NCBI GenBank assembly: GCA_910579145.1
Contig: CAJTTQ010000005.1
Span: 15,991 to 69,244 of the forward strand
Length of the DNA stretch: 53,254 nt
Origin: an uncultured Eubacterium sp.
GTDB taxonomy: Bacteria > Bacillota > Clostridia > Lachnospirales > Lachnospiraceae
Direction: 5' to 3'
Shown: positions 43,860-51,742 of the stretch, one piece after another
How the letters are laid out: the number at the start of each line of letters is the position of its first letter
How positions within the stretch are numbered: position 1 is the stretch's first letter
Made by a program: the position numbers and the translations under genes
The notes under the pieces: model-generated
Databases searched by the model: none
Told to the model about the DNA's origin: nothing
Seen by the model: only the letters and a program-made list of their open reading frames with translations

Positions 43860-44453
43860 TTATTTCACTTTTCCCAGTGCCCAGCTTTTCACGCTTTTAC
43901 GGGAAGCGTCTGTTAAGTCTTTACCTTTTACCACTTTGGCACCTTTTGCCGCTGTCCTGATCCCCTTCATACTGCCGGAGATCCCGCTGCCGCCGCTCGT
44001 GCAGAACGGTACGATTTTTTTGCCTTTTACATGGTGGGATTCCAAAAAGGTGCGGATGATCATAGGCTCTTTTCCCCACCAGATCGGATAACCGAGGAAG
44101 ATGACATCGTAATCCTGTATGTTTTTTACGCTTCCTTTCATTTTCGGACGGATGCTGCCATCCTTTTGCTCCGTATTCGCCCTGCAGTCGTCATTGTCAT
44201 AGCTCAGATCCTCGTCGGTATACGGATCTGCCGCCTTGATCTGAAACAGTTTGCCGTTTGTCGCTTTTTTTATCTTCTTAGCTGCGCCTTTGGTCGTTCC
44301 GGTTGCTGAGAAGTATACGACTAATACTTTCTGATCTTTCTTTTCTTTTGTTTTTTTAGCTGCGTTCACATTTGCTGCTGGAAATGCCAGTCCTGCGATC
44401 AGGGCAAAAGCCAGCGCGAGACTGATCCAATAAATTTGTTTTTTATGTTTCAT
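43860..44453 (-). CDS. Exported flavodoxin-like protein
   Basis: 197 residues from the ATG at 44453 (GGAGGAAAAAT upstream; a GTG 21 bases further out is less likely). Residues 1-30 form a signal peptide ending NVNA with no lipobox Cys. The rest is a flavodoxin_4-type fold: VVYFSATGTTKGAAKKI (phosphate-binding loop of FMN) and LGYPIWWGKEPM, with TSGGSGISGS later. Most flavodoxins are cytoplasmic, so export points to electron transfer at or outside the membrane, perhaps with extracellular quinones or reductases. Lys-rich composition fits a wall-associated protein. It lies downstream of the CMD-cupin gene on the same strand, about 80 bases apart with a hairpin between. Confidence 0.85.
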   Translation of the reverse strand: MKHKKQIYWISLALAFALIAGLAFPAANVNAAKKTKEKKDQKVLVVYFSATGTTKGAAKKIKKATNGKLFQIKAADPYTDEDLSYDNDDCRANTEQKDGSIRPKMKGSVKNIQDYDVIFLGYPIWWGKEPMIIRTFLESHHVKGKKIVPFCTSGGSGISGSMKGIRTAAKGAKVVKGKDLTDASRKSVKSWALGKVK

Positions 44454-44488
44454 ATTTTTCCTCCATTTGCGCACGCCTAAACCTTTTC

Positions 44489-44517
44489 ATGAAGAACGCT
44501 TCTTTTGCGTTCTTCAT
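44489..44517 (-). other. Hairpin between CMD-cupin and flavodoxin genes
   Basis: ATGAAGAACGC (44489-44499) and GCGTTCTTCAT (44507-44517) form a perfect 11-bp stem with a 7-nt loop in the minus-strand transcript 17 bases after the CMD-cupin stop. No T-tract follows on the minus strand, so it may be an mRNA-end or processing structure rather than a full terminator. Confidence 0.45.
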
Positions 44518-44533
44518 TTTGCGTGAAACTACG

Positions 44534-45325
44534 TTACTTATATTCTTCCGCTGAAACCGGCTCGCACCACTCCGTTTCCGTCTCCGTTCCGGGAACCTCT
44601 ATGGCAAGATGCGAAAACCATGAATCAGGAGCGGCACCGTGCCAGTGCTTTACACCTGCCGGAATGTTAATGACGCTCCCCTGCGTCATTTCTACTGCAT
44701 CTTTGCCCCATTCCTGATAGGTTCCGCGTCCGCCGACGCAGAGTAACATCTGTCCGCCGCCGCTTTTTGCGTGATGGATATGCCAGTGATTACGGCATCC
44801 TGGTTCAAATGTCACATGGAAAACGGGAACCTGTTCGGTGCTGATGGGTGCCAGATAGCTCTGTCCGGTAAAATACGCGGCATAAGCATCGTTGGTATCA
44901 CCGATCGGGAAAAAGATACTGTTCTGATATTGTTCTTTTTCGGTCATGACCGTATTGAGTTCAGCCGTATCGGCATCGGTCGGTTCTTTCTCGTTCCATA
45001 CATCTTTTGCCAGACGGAATACCGCCCATCCTTTTGGCCACCCGACGTACATTGTCACATGGGTGATGATCGCCGCGATTTCTTCTTTTGTCACACCGTG
45101 CGCCCTGGCATTCTCCAGATGGTACGTAAGAGAGGAGTCCGTGACGCCGGATGCCATGAGTGATACGACAGTTATGATACATTTGGTTTTTAACGTAATA
45201 ACATTTTCATTCCAAACCTCTCCGAACAGCACATCGTCATTCAGATGCGCGAACATCGGCGCAAATGTACCAAGGCTGTCCCGGCCTGCGGTTTGCACGA
45301 TTTTTGTATCTGTTTGTGTATTCAT
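44534..45325 (-). CDS. Carboxymuconolactone decarboxylase-cupin fusion protein
   Basis: 263 residues from the ATG at 45325 (AAAGG 8 bases upstream). The N-terminal half (about 25-110) is a CMD-type domain: LKTKCIITVVSLMASG, then HLENARAHGVTKEEIAAIITH. The AhpD-like redox CxxC pair is absent, so it is unlikely to be a peroxidase-type member. The C-terminal half (about 155-250) is a cupin with metal ligands in HWHIHHAKSGGGQMLL and PAGVKHWHGA. Such fused proteins are often annotated as cupin/CMD oxidoreductase-associated proteins, with unproven function. The TetR gene lies 22 bases upstream on the same strand, so TetR likely controls it together with itself. Confidence 0.82.
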   Translation of the reverse strand: MNTQTDTKIVQTAGRDSLGTFAPMFAHLNDDVLFGEVWNENVITLKTKCIITVVSLMASGVTDSSLTYHLENARAHGVTKEEIAAIITHVTMYVGWPKGWAVFRLAKDVWNEKEPTDADTAELNTVMTEKEQYQNSIFFPIGDTNDAYAAYFTGQSYLAPISTEQVPVFHVTFEPGCRNHWHIHHAKSGGGQMLLCVGGRGTYQEWGKDAVEMTQGSVINIPAGVKHWHGAAPDSWFSHLAIEVPGTETETEWCEPVSAEEYK

Positions 45326-45347
45326 GTTTTGAGCCTTTACGAATGTT

Positions 45348-45974
45348 CTAGTTTTTCGAAAGTAATTTTCTGGTGCAGGTATAAGCCATCTGATAAATGG
45401 ACATATACGTAAATCCGACATCTGCTTTTTCCATTGCCGTCTTTTGTTTTTCCGTAACCCGGGTATAGGGGAAAATACCGTATACAAATGGGAAAAAGGA
45501 ATAGATAAAATCCTGCCGGTCTCCGTCAGACATATCCGTGCAGAATTTTTGCAGCAGACGGCCTACTGCTTTTATGGATGCGCCATAGGACACTTTGAAT
45601 TCCACCAGCCGTTCGAGCCGGCTGTTCTCTTCCATATCAAAGTGGTTCATGCTCATTAGTTTCAGAAGGAGTTTCCGGTTTTCCAGTGAGACAGCCAGCA
45701 CGTCCGCGACATCGTCCCTTCCCATTTCTGTATGTGTTTTGATCACGGTATCCAGTTCTTCTACCCATCTTTCGTATTCTTTTTGTAATAGAGCCATGAA
45801 AATTTCTTCTTTTGTTTCAAAATAATTGTAGATCGAAGTGCGAGTGAACGAGGTTTCTCTGGCAATGTCCTGTATCGTGATGTCCTTAAATCCTTTTTTC
45901 TGATACAAAGATTCTGCGGCGGAAATGATCTCTTCTTTTCTCGCGTTTGTCCGTTCGGCCGAACTTTTAGGCAT
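45348..45974 (-). CDS. TetR/AcrR-family repressor
   Basis: 208 residues from the ATG at 45974 (AGGAAACAAA upstream). The N-terminal DNA-binding domain (about 10-60) has IISAAESLYQKKGFKDITIQDIA and the recognition helix region TSFTRTSIYNYFETKEEIF. The rest is an all-helical ligand-binding domain with no assignable ligand. Two nearly identical 13-bp palindromes lie upstream, one overlapping the -35 box and one at about +1 of its own promoter, so autoregulation is likely. It co-transcribes with the CMD-cupin gene and is divergent from the GTPase-nuclease fusion, whose promoter starts 20 bases past the outer operator. Confidence 0.9.
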   Translation of the reverse strand: MPKSSAERTNARKEEIISAAESLYQKKGFKDITIQDIARETSFTRTSIYNYFETKEEIFMALLQKEYERWVEELDTVIKTHTEMGRDDVADVLAVSLENRKLLLKLMSMNHFDMEENSRLERLVEFKVSYGASIKAVGRLLQKFCTDMSDGDRQDFIYSFFPFVYGIFPYTRVTEKQKTAMEKADVGFTYMSIYQMAYTCTRKLLSKN

Positions 45975-46017
45975 TTTGTTTCCTGCTTTCTTTTTTGATT
46001 TATAACATATGCTATTC

Positions 46018-46030
46018 TGACATGGTGTCA
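46018..46030. promoter_or_regulatory. TetR operator, inner copy
   Basis: TGACATGGTGTCA, within a longer element (TATTCTGACA..TGTCAATA) shared with the outer copy and identical but for two central bases. It lies just after the predicted minus-strand transcription start. Confidence 0.65.
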
Positions 46031-46038
46031 ATATAGTT

Positions 46039-46067
46039 ATCTTACACCTATTCTGACACAGTGTCAA
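46039..46067 (-). promoter_or_regulatory. Promoter of the TetR-CMD-cupin unit
   Basis: On the minus strand TTGACA (46067-46062), a 17-bp spacer and TAAGAT (46044-46039). The -35 box overlaps the outer operator, so bound repressor would exclude polymerase. Confidence 0.75.
46054..46066. promoter_or_regulatory. TetR operator, outer copy
   Basis: TGACACAGTGTCA, a perfect 13-bp palindrome, 36 bases from the inner copy (between starts) and 20 bases upstream of the -35 box of the divergent GTPase-nuclease promoter. Confidence 0.7.
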
Positions 46068-46085
46068 TAAGAAATTTTAATTTTA

Positions 46086-46114
46086 TTGACGCTTTATCCG
46101 CCTCATTGTATAAT
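46086..46114 (+). promoter_or_regulatory. Promoter of the GTPase-nuclease fusion
   Basis: TTGACG (46086-46091), a 17-bp spacer and a consensus TATAAT (46109-46114), 55 bases before the chosen ATG. Strong by sequence. Confidence 0.8.
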
Positions 46115-46169
46115 AAATACAAAATGGATATGCTAAGATGGTCCTGAGAACCAGACGCAGGAGCAGAAG

Positions 46170-48920
46170 ATGCAGGAATTTGGCAAAGAAAGGGGCATTT
46201 CCTCAATGGAAGATACGTCTGAACATGGAAATGGCAGTAAATATCAAAAACATATAAATATCGGCCTTTTAGCTCACGTAGACGCCGGTAAAACCACGCT
46301 ATCCGAGGCGCTATTGTACTGTTGCGGCGCAATCCGCCAGCCTGGGCGCGTGGACCACCGGGATGCTTTTTTAGATACCTCTCCGTTTGAGAGGGAACGG
46401 GGCATTACGATCTTTTCCAAACAGGCAGAACTTTGTTGGAACAGATTATCCATCACCCTGTTAGATACGCCGGGGCACGTCGATTTTTCCGCGGAGATGG
46501 AGCGGACTTTGCAGGTACTGGACTACGCGGTACTCGTCATAAGCGGGACAGACGGGGTGCAGGGGCATACGGAAACGCTTTGGAAACTGCTGGAACGTTA
46601 TGGGATTCCGGTTTTTCTTTTTGTAAATAAAATGGATCTGCCTGGGACGGATCGGGAATGTCTTATGGATGACATCAAAAGGCATCTATCGGATCTTTGC
46701 GTTGATTTCTCGGATACCCGGTCGGAAACATTTTTGGAAGATGCGGCGGTATGTGAGGAAGAACTTTTAGAAAAATATGTTGAGACCGAAACGCTCGAGA
46801 TCCCGGATGATTTGATTGCTCCGGTGGCAGAACGACACATCTATCCGTGTTTTTTCGGATCGGCATTGCAGGTGGAAGGCGTAGAAGCATTGATGGATGG
46901 GTTGGAGAAGTTCACGTCAGCTGTAGAATATGGCAATGAGTTTGCCGCTAAGGTGTTTAAGATCACCCGGGATTCGCAGGGAGCACGGCTGACACATATG
47001 AAGATCACCGGAGGAGAACTGCGTGTTAAGAGTACAGTAAAAAAGCAGGGTTCGCCGACAGAGGAAAAGGTAAACCAGATCCGCATCTATTCGGGAGAAA
47101 AATACGATACCCCCGATGTCGTGTACGCTGGTCAGATCTGCGCGGTGACAGGGTTGAAGGAAACCTATCCCGGAGAGGGGCTCGGTATTTGCCAGGATTT
47201 CTCGGACGCACAGATGGAACCGGTGTTACATTATGCCGTTCTATTTCCTGATGGCACCGATCCTGTCACCGCGTTGAAACAGTTTCGGGAGCTGGAGGAA
47301 GAAGATCCGAAACTGCATGTCGTGTGGGATGAGAAAGCGCGTGGTATCTATATCCAGCCAATGGGAGAGGTTCAGCTCGATGTGCTGAAAGATGTCGTAA
47401 GGGAGCGCTTCGGCATGAACATTGCGTTCGGGGAGGGGCGCATCCGGTATAAGGAGACGATCCGTGACGGTGTGGAGGGCGTCGGACATTTTGAACCTCT
47501 CCGCCACTATGCGGAGGTACATTTGTGGATGGAGCCGCTGCCGCAGGGGAGCGGACTCGTTTTGGACACGGTATGCAGTGAGGACAAGCTGGATCTGAAC
47601 TGGCAGCGTCTCGTTCTCACGCATTTGGCAGAAAAGGAGTTTGTCGGCGTGCTGACAGGCTCTCCGATTACGGATATGAAGATCACGCTGGCGGCGGGCC
47701 GGGCGCATCTCAAACATACCGAGGGAGGAGATTTCCGGCAGGCGACGTACCGCGCCGTGCGCCACGGTCTGATGCAGGCGGAAAGCGTACTGCTCGAGCC
47801 ATTCTACAACTTTAGAATAGAAGTGCCGCCGGAGATGATCGGGCGTGTGATGGCCGATGTCAAGCGGATGTACGGGGAGTTCGAGAGCCAGCCGGAACAG
47901 GACGGTTCTGCGGTTCTGACCGGGCGGTGTCCGGTGGCGGAGATGAAAGAATATCCGGTCGAAGTGGCGTCCTATACGAAAGGGAGAGGACGAATTTTTT
48001 GTACGCCGGGCGGATACGCGCCCTGCCACAATGCGGAAGAAGTCATTGCTGACATCGGGTATGACTGCGAGGCGGACGTGGAAAACACTGCAGATTCGGT
48101 ATTTTGTTCCCACGGATCCGGTGTTGTCGTGAAGTGGAATGAGGTCATCAAACATATGCACGTCGATAGTATCCGTAAGCAGGGGGTGTTTTCGCGGCAG
48201 GACGACAGGGAAGAACGGGATGGCGGTGGCGGAACAGGTATTCGTGAACGCATGCGTTCAAAGGACTTTTTCGCGGAGGAGAAAGAACTGCAGGCAATTT
48301 TTGAGCGCACATTCGGCCCGGTCAGGCAGCGGGCCGCACAGCCGGAGAAACAGACGATCCGCGCGGCAGAGGAACCGCATACCGAGGAAGGCGTGAATGA
48401 AAGAACGGATTCGCCGCGTGAACAAGTTCATGCTAGAAGTGTTTTGTCGAGAAAGAGGAACGGGCCGGTAGAGGAATATCTGCTCGTGGATGGGTATAAT
48501 ATTATTTTTGCATGGGAGGATCTAAATGAGATCTCCAGACAGGTGAGCCTGGACGCGGCACGCATGCGCCTGATGGACATGATGTGCAATTTCCAGGGAT
48601 TTACGGGACACAATCTCATATTGGTATTTGATGCCTATAAGGTAAAAGGGAACCCCGGCAGTATAGAAACGTACCGGGGTATCAGTGTCGTCTATACGAA
48701 AGAAGCGGAAACGGCAGATATGTACATCGAGAAGACGACGAAAAAAATAGCAAAAAAACACCGTGTCAGGGTGGCCACTTCCGATGCGCTGGAGCAGATG
48801 ATCATTTTGGGACACGGTGCGTCCAGGCTGCCCGCAGGCGCGTTCCGCGAAGAAGTCGAGAGGGTCAATGAACGGATCCGGGAAGAGATGGACAAACTTC
48901 AGGCGGGAGAAAGCAGGTAG
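46170..48920 (+). CDS. Tet(M)/EF-G-like ribosomal GTPase fused to a YacP/Rae1 NYN nuclease domain
   Basis: 916 residues from the ATG at 46170 (AGGAG upstream); the ATG at 46206 is an alternative. The N-terminal GTPase has NIGLLAHVDAGKTT (30-43), RGIT, DTPGH (99-103) and NKMD (153-156), and the order of domains II-V follows Tet(M)/EF-G (LDLNW-type domain IV region, then EYPVEVASYTKGRG in domain V). After an acidic linker (about 690-765), residues about 770-905 match the NYN_YacP family: VDGYNIIFAW, LILVFDAYKV, VVYTKEAETADMYIE and VATSDALEQMIILG. In Bacillus subtilis the YacP protein Rae1 cuts mRNA in the ribosomal A site. Fusion to a factor that enters the same site suggests a ribosome-directed endonuclease. 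The gene precedes an RNA methyltransferase gene by 30 bases. It should not be called a tetracycline resistance gene on this evidence. Confidence 0.88.
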   Translation: MQEFGKERGISSMEDTSEHGNGSKYQKHINIGLLAHVDAGKTTLSEALLYCCGAIRQPGRVDHRDAFLDTSPFERERGITIFSKQAELCWNRLSITLLDTPGHVDFSAEMERTLQVLDYAVLVISGTDGVQGHTETLWKLLERYGIPVFLFVNKMDLPGTDRECLMDDIKRHLSDLCVDFSDTRSETFLEDAAVCEEELLEKYVETETLEIPDDLIAPVAERHIYPCFFGSALQVEGVEALMDGLEKFTSAVEYGNEFAAKVFKITRDSQGARLTHMKITGGELRVKSTVKKQGSPTEEKVNQIRIYSGEKYDTPDVVYAGQICAVTGLKETYPGEGLGICQDFSDAQMEPVLHYAVLFPDGTDPVTALKQFRELEEEDPKLHVVWDEKARGIYIQPMGEVQLDVLKDVVRERFGMNIAFGEGRIRYKETIRDGVEGVGHFEPLRHYAEVHLWMEPLPQGSGLVLDTVCSEDKLDLNWQRLVLTHLAEKEFVGVLTGSPITDMKITLAAGRAHLKHTEGGDFRQATYRAVRHGLMQAESVLLEPFYNFRIEVPPEMIGRVMADVKRMYGEFESQPEQDGSAVLTGRCPVAEMKEYPVEVASYTKGRGRIFCTPGGYAPCHNAEEVIADIGYDCEADVENTADSVFCSHGSGVVVKWNEVIKHMHVDSIRKQGVFSRQDDREERDGGGGTGIRERMRSKDFFAEEKELQAIFERTFGPVRQRAAQPEKQTIRAAEEPHTEEGVNERTDSPREQVHARSVLSRKRNGPVEEYLLVDGYNIIFAWEDLNEISRQVSLDAARMRLMDMMCNFQGFTGHNLILVFDAYKVKGNPGSIETYRGISVVYTKEAETADMYIEKTTKKIAKKHRVRVATSDALEQMIILGHGASRLPAGAFREEVERVNERIREEMDKLQAGESR

Positions 48921-48950
48921 AAAAAAAGCATGCCGATCGGAGGATGAGAT

Positions 48951-49736
48951 ATGATCGAGAGCAGGTCAAATACACAGATCAAGAGAATACAGAAATTAAA
49001 GAAACAAGCGAAATTCCGCCGTCAGGAGCAGGTGTTTCTCGTGGAAGGTTTTAAGATGACGGAAGAAGCGTTGCAAAATGGGCGGGTACAGACGATATAT
49101 GTTTCGGAAGATGCAAGGGAGGAATGGGAGGAAAAATTGTCTCGCATTTCTCGTGAAATACCGGTGATGTTTGTCGCGCCATCCATTTTCCGTGAATTGT
49201 CAGACACCACTACGCCGCAGGGGGTCATGGCGGTCGTAGAAATGCCGTCCTATGACAGGGAGACAATTGTAGAACAAAGGCAGGCGGCGTTGATCTGTCT
49301 CGAGGACATTCGTGATCCGGGCAATCTGGGAACAATATTTCGGACGGCAGAGGGTGCGGGCATGTCCGCTGTCGTACTTTCTGGAGGATGCGTGGATCTG
49401 TTTAACCCGAAAGTCGTGCGCGCGACGATGGGCGCGCTGTTTCGACAGCCTTTTTATCAGGTGGATGATATGACAGAAGAAGTGCGGCGGCTGCGTGGCG
49501 GGGGTTTTTCGGTGTATGCCGGGGCGCCCGATGCCGGACAGGACTATACGGCGTGTTGTTATGAAGGGAAGACGGGAATACTGATCGGAAATGAGGCAAA
49601 TGGTCTCTGCCGGGAAACGCTGGCATTGGCAAACGAGAAGATCCGCATTCCGATGGAGGGCGAACTGGAGTCTTTAAACGCGGCAGTTTCCGCCGCGCTT
49701 TTGATGTATGAGGTTCATCGCAGCCGCTCCGCGTAG
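48951..49736 (+). CDS. SpoU/TrmH-family RNA 2'-O-methyltransferase
   Basis: 261 residues, GGAGG before the ATG. The N-terminal substrate-binding part (about 1-95, SRSNTQIKRIQKLKKQ, FLVEGFKMTEEAL) is followed by the knotted SPOUT domain: LEDIRDPGNLGTIFRTAEG (motif 1), NPKVVRATMGALFRQPF, GILIGNEANGL (motif 2) and IPMEGELESLNAAVSAALLMYE (motif 3), all intact. These enzymes add a 2'-O-methyl group to rRNA or tRNA using S-adenosylmethionine. The target base cannot be read from sequence; it is most like the YsgA type. It is co-oriented with the GTPase-nuclease fusion 30 bases upstream, so both probably act on the ribosome or its RNA. Confidence 0.93.
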   Translation: MIESRSNTQIKRIQKLKKQAKFRRQEQVFLVEGFKMTEEALQNGRVQTIYVSEDAREEWEEKLSRISREIPVMFVAPSIFRELSDTTTPQGVMAVVEMPSYDRETIVEQRQAALICLEDIRDPGNLGTIFRTAEGAGMSAVVLSGGCVDLFNPKVVRATMGALFRQPFYQVDDMTEEVRRLRGGGFSVYAGAPDAGQDYTACCYEGKTGILIGNEANGLCRETLALANEKIRIPMEGELESLNAAVSAALLMYEVHRSRSA

Positions 49737-49821
49737 CAGGAGGTCCCCGATCCGTATCAGTTTCATATAGATAGAAAGTAAGTTGCGAAGTGATTCAAAG
49801 CAACAGAAATGAGGAGAATTT

Positions 49822-51735
49822 ATGGAAGGCGAAGATTACAACAAGGCATTTAAGTTAGGAAAACGGGATTATCAGGCGCGGATGCACCGGGGCGTGAAAC
49901 CGACCCTGCTCGTGCTCGATGATATCATTCCGAAAAAAGGGGCGTATTCCGAGGAATCACTCGGTCTGGTGCAGATTCCGATCGAGCAGATCGTAGGAAC
50001 AAAAAGCGTTGGCAGGAGCAATTCATTTGCTGGAAATTTTATGCCGATCCTGCCGGAGGGTTCCGAGTTTGCCTACAAATGGATGAGTTTGAGCAAAAGC
50101 CATGTCGAGGAGGGCATCCACGACCCGATCAAGGCATACGAGTATATGAACCGGTTCTATGTGGCGGAAGGAAATAAGCGGGTCAGTGTGATGAAATATT
50201 TCGGCGCGGTTTCAATCCCGGGCGAGGTGACCCGTATCGTGCCGAAACAGACCGAAGAAAAGGAAAACAAGATTTATTATGAATTTTTGGATTTCTATAA
50301 GGCCGCGCCGATCAATTACATCTGGTTTTCACAGATTGGTAGTTTCGCAAAATTACAGGAAGCAGTAGGAAAAGAGCCGGGCGAAGAGTGGACCGAGGAA
50401 GACCTGCTGAAATTCAGTTCGGTCTATACGCGTTTTAAGTCCGAGTACCAGGCGCAGGGAGGCGGGAAGCTGAACATTACGCCAGGCGATGCTTTTTTGT
50501 CTTTCATTACGCTTTATGGGTACGACGACATTGACGAGAAGACGACGAATGAGCGAAAAGAGCTGATCACGAATTGCTGGGAGGAATTTGAGCTGCTGCA
50601 GGAGGAACAGGATATCAGTTTGAAAATGCAGCCGAACCAGGAGAAGCGCCCGCTTTTAAATTTCCTGTTTTCTTCCGGCACATCAAAACTAAAGATCGCT
50701 TTTCTCTATGAGAAGACACCGGGGACATCTGCATGGACCTATGCGCACGAACTGGGGCGGTTCCATTTGGAAGAGACATTTCCTGACGAGGTGAATACGG
50801 TCTGCTATGATAATACGACGTCGGAAAATGTGGATTCTTTTTTGGATGATGCCGTGGCGAACGGATGCAATCTCATCTTTACGACGACGCCGTCTTTGGC
50901 GCAGGCAAGCGTGAAAGCGGCGATCGCGAATCCGGATGTGCGCATCCTGAACTGTTCGCTCAACACGTCGCACCGCTATATCCGCACGTACTATTCGAGG
51001 ATGCACGAGGCCAAGTTCCTGATGGGGGCGATCGCCGGCGCGATGGCAGAAAATGACCGGCTCACCTACATTGCGGATTACCCGATCTACGGCTCGATCG
51101 CCAACATAAACGCGTTTGCGCTGGGAGCGCAGCTCGTGAACCCTCGTGCAGAGGTCTATTTGGAGTGGTCGACGATGAAGGAAGTCGATCTCGATGAAAA
51201 AATAAGGGAGACACGGCCTTCCTGCATTTCGGGCAGAGACATGATGATCCCGGAGGAGGCATCCCGGTTTTTTGGCATTTACCGGATGGAGGATGACGGC
51301 CATCTGCGCAACCTCGCGATGCCGCTCTGGCACTGGGGAAAATTTTACGAGCAGTTGATCCGTACGATCATGAACGGAACATGGAAATACGATGACGATT
51401 CATCGGATATGAAAGCGATCAACTACTGGTGGGGCATGTCGGCGGGCGTGATCGACGTCGTCTGTTCCCAGTACCTTCCCATCGGGACGAAACGTCTGGT
51501 CGAACTGCTGCGGGCTACGATCATGTCCGAGGAATTCAATCCATTTTCCGGTATCTTACTTTCTCAGACCGATATTGTCCAGGACGATCCGAACCGGAGC
51601 CTTCTGCCGGAGGAGATCATGACGATGGACTGGCTGGCCGAAAACGTGATCGGCACGATTCCGGAAAAAGAAGAATTGAAGGAACAGGCGGAACCCGTCA
51701 TCCAGCAGCAGGGCATAAAGAAAAAGGAAGGTTGA
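49822..51735 (+). CDS. Cytosolic ParB-like plus BMP/PnrA-like domain protein
   Basis: 637 residues, GAGGAG before the ATG. There is no signal peptide or lipobox. Residues about 30-135 contain AEGNKRVSVMKYFGA (115-129), similar to the ParB/sulfiredoxin-type GNHRV motif of nucleotide-using folds. After a helical region, residues about 283-590 resemble a BMP/PnrA-type periplasmic binding domain (KIAFLYEKTPGTSAWTYAHE, LIFTTTPSL, AKFLMGAIAGAMAE, IADYPIYGSIANINAFALGA), a family that normally binds nucleosides outside the cell. A cytoplasmic version fused to a ParB-like module suggests an intracellular nucleoside or nucleotide sensor. It is followed, 7 bases later, by a metallophosphoesterase. Function unknown. 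Confidence 0.75.
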   Translation: MEGEDYNKAFKLGKRDYQARMHRGVKPTLLVLDDIIPKKGAYSEESLGLVQIPIEQIVGTKSVGRSNSFAGNFMPILPEGSEFAYKWMSLSKSHVEEGIHDPIKAYEYMNRFYVAEGNKRVSVMKYFGAVSIPGEVTRIVPKQTEEKENKIYYEFLDFYKAAPINYIWFSQIGSFAKLQEAVGKEPGEEWTEEDLLKFSSVYTRFKSEYQAQGGGKLNITPGDAFLSFITLYGYDDIDEKTTNERKELITNCWEEFELLQEEQDISLKMQPNQEKRPLLNFLFSSGTSKLKIAFLYEKTPGTSAWTYAHELGRFHLEETFPDEVNTVCYDNTTSENVDSFLDDAVANGCNLIFTTTPSLAQASVKAAIANPDVRILNCSLNTSHRYIRTYYSRMHEAKFLMGAIAGAMAENDRLTYIADYPIYGSIANINAFALGAQLVNPRAEVYLEWSTMKEVDLDEKIRETRPSCISGRDMMIPEEASRFFGIYRMEDDGHLRNLAMPLWHWGKFYEQLIRTIMNGTWKYDDDSSDMKAINYWWGMSAGVIDVVCSQYLPIGTKRLVELLRATIMSEEFNPFSGILLSQTDIVQDDPNRSLLPEEIMTMDWLAENVIGTIPEKEELKEQAEPVIQQQGIKKKEG

Positions 51736-51742
51736 TGCGCAT

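Noticed and set aside
46170..48100. Tetracycline resistance gene of the ribosomal-protection type
   Set aside because: The GTPase part resembles Tet(M), but the N-terminal extension, the altered domain V and the fused YacP nuclease differ from resistance proteins. Homology alone does not show resistance.
47241..48161. 306-codon reverse-strand frame inside the GTPase-nuclease gene
   Set aside because: It is a composition artefact of the well-supported forward gene; no start signal and no family resemblance.
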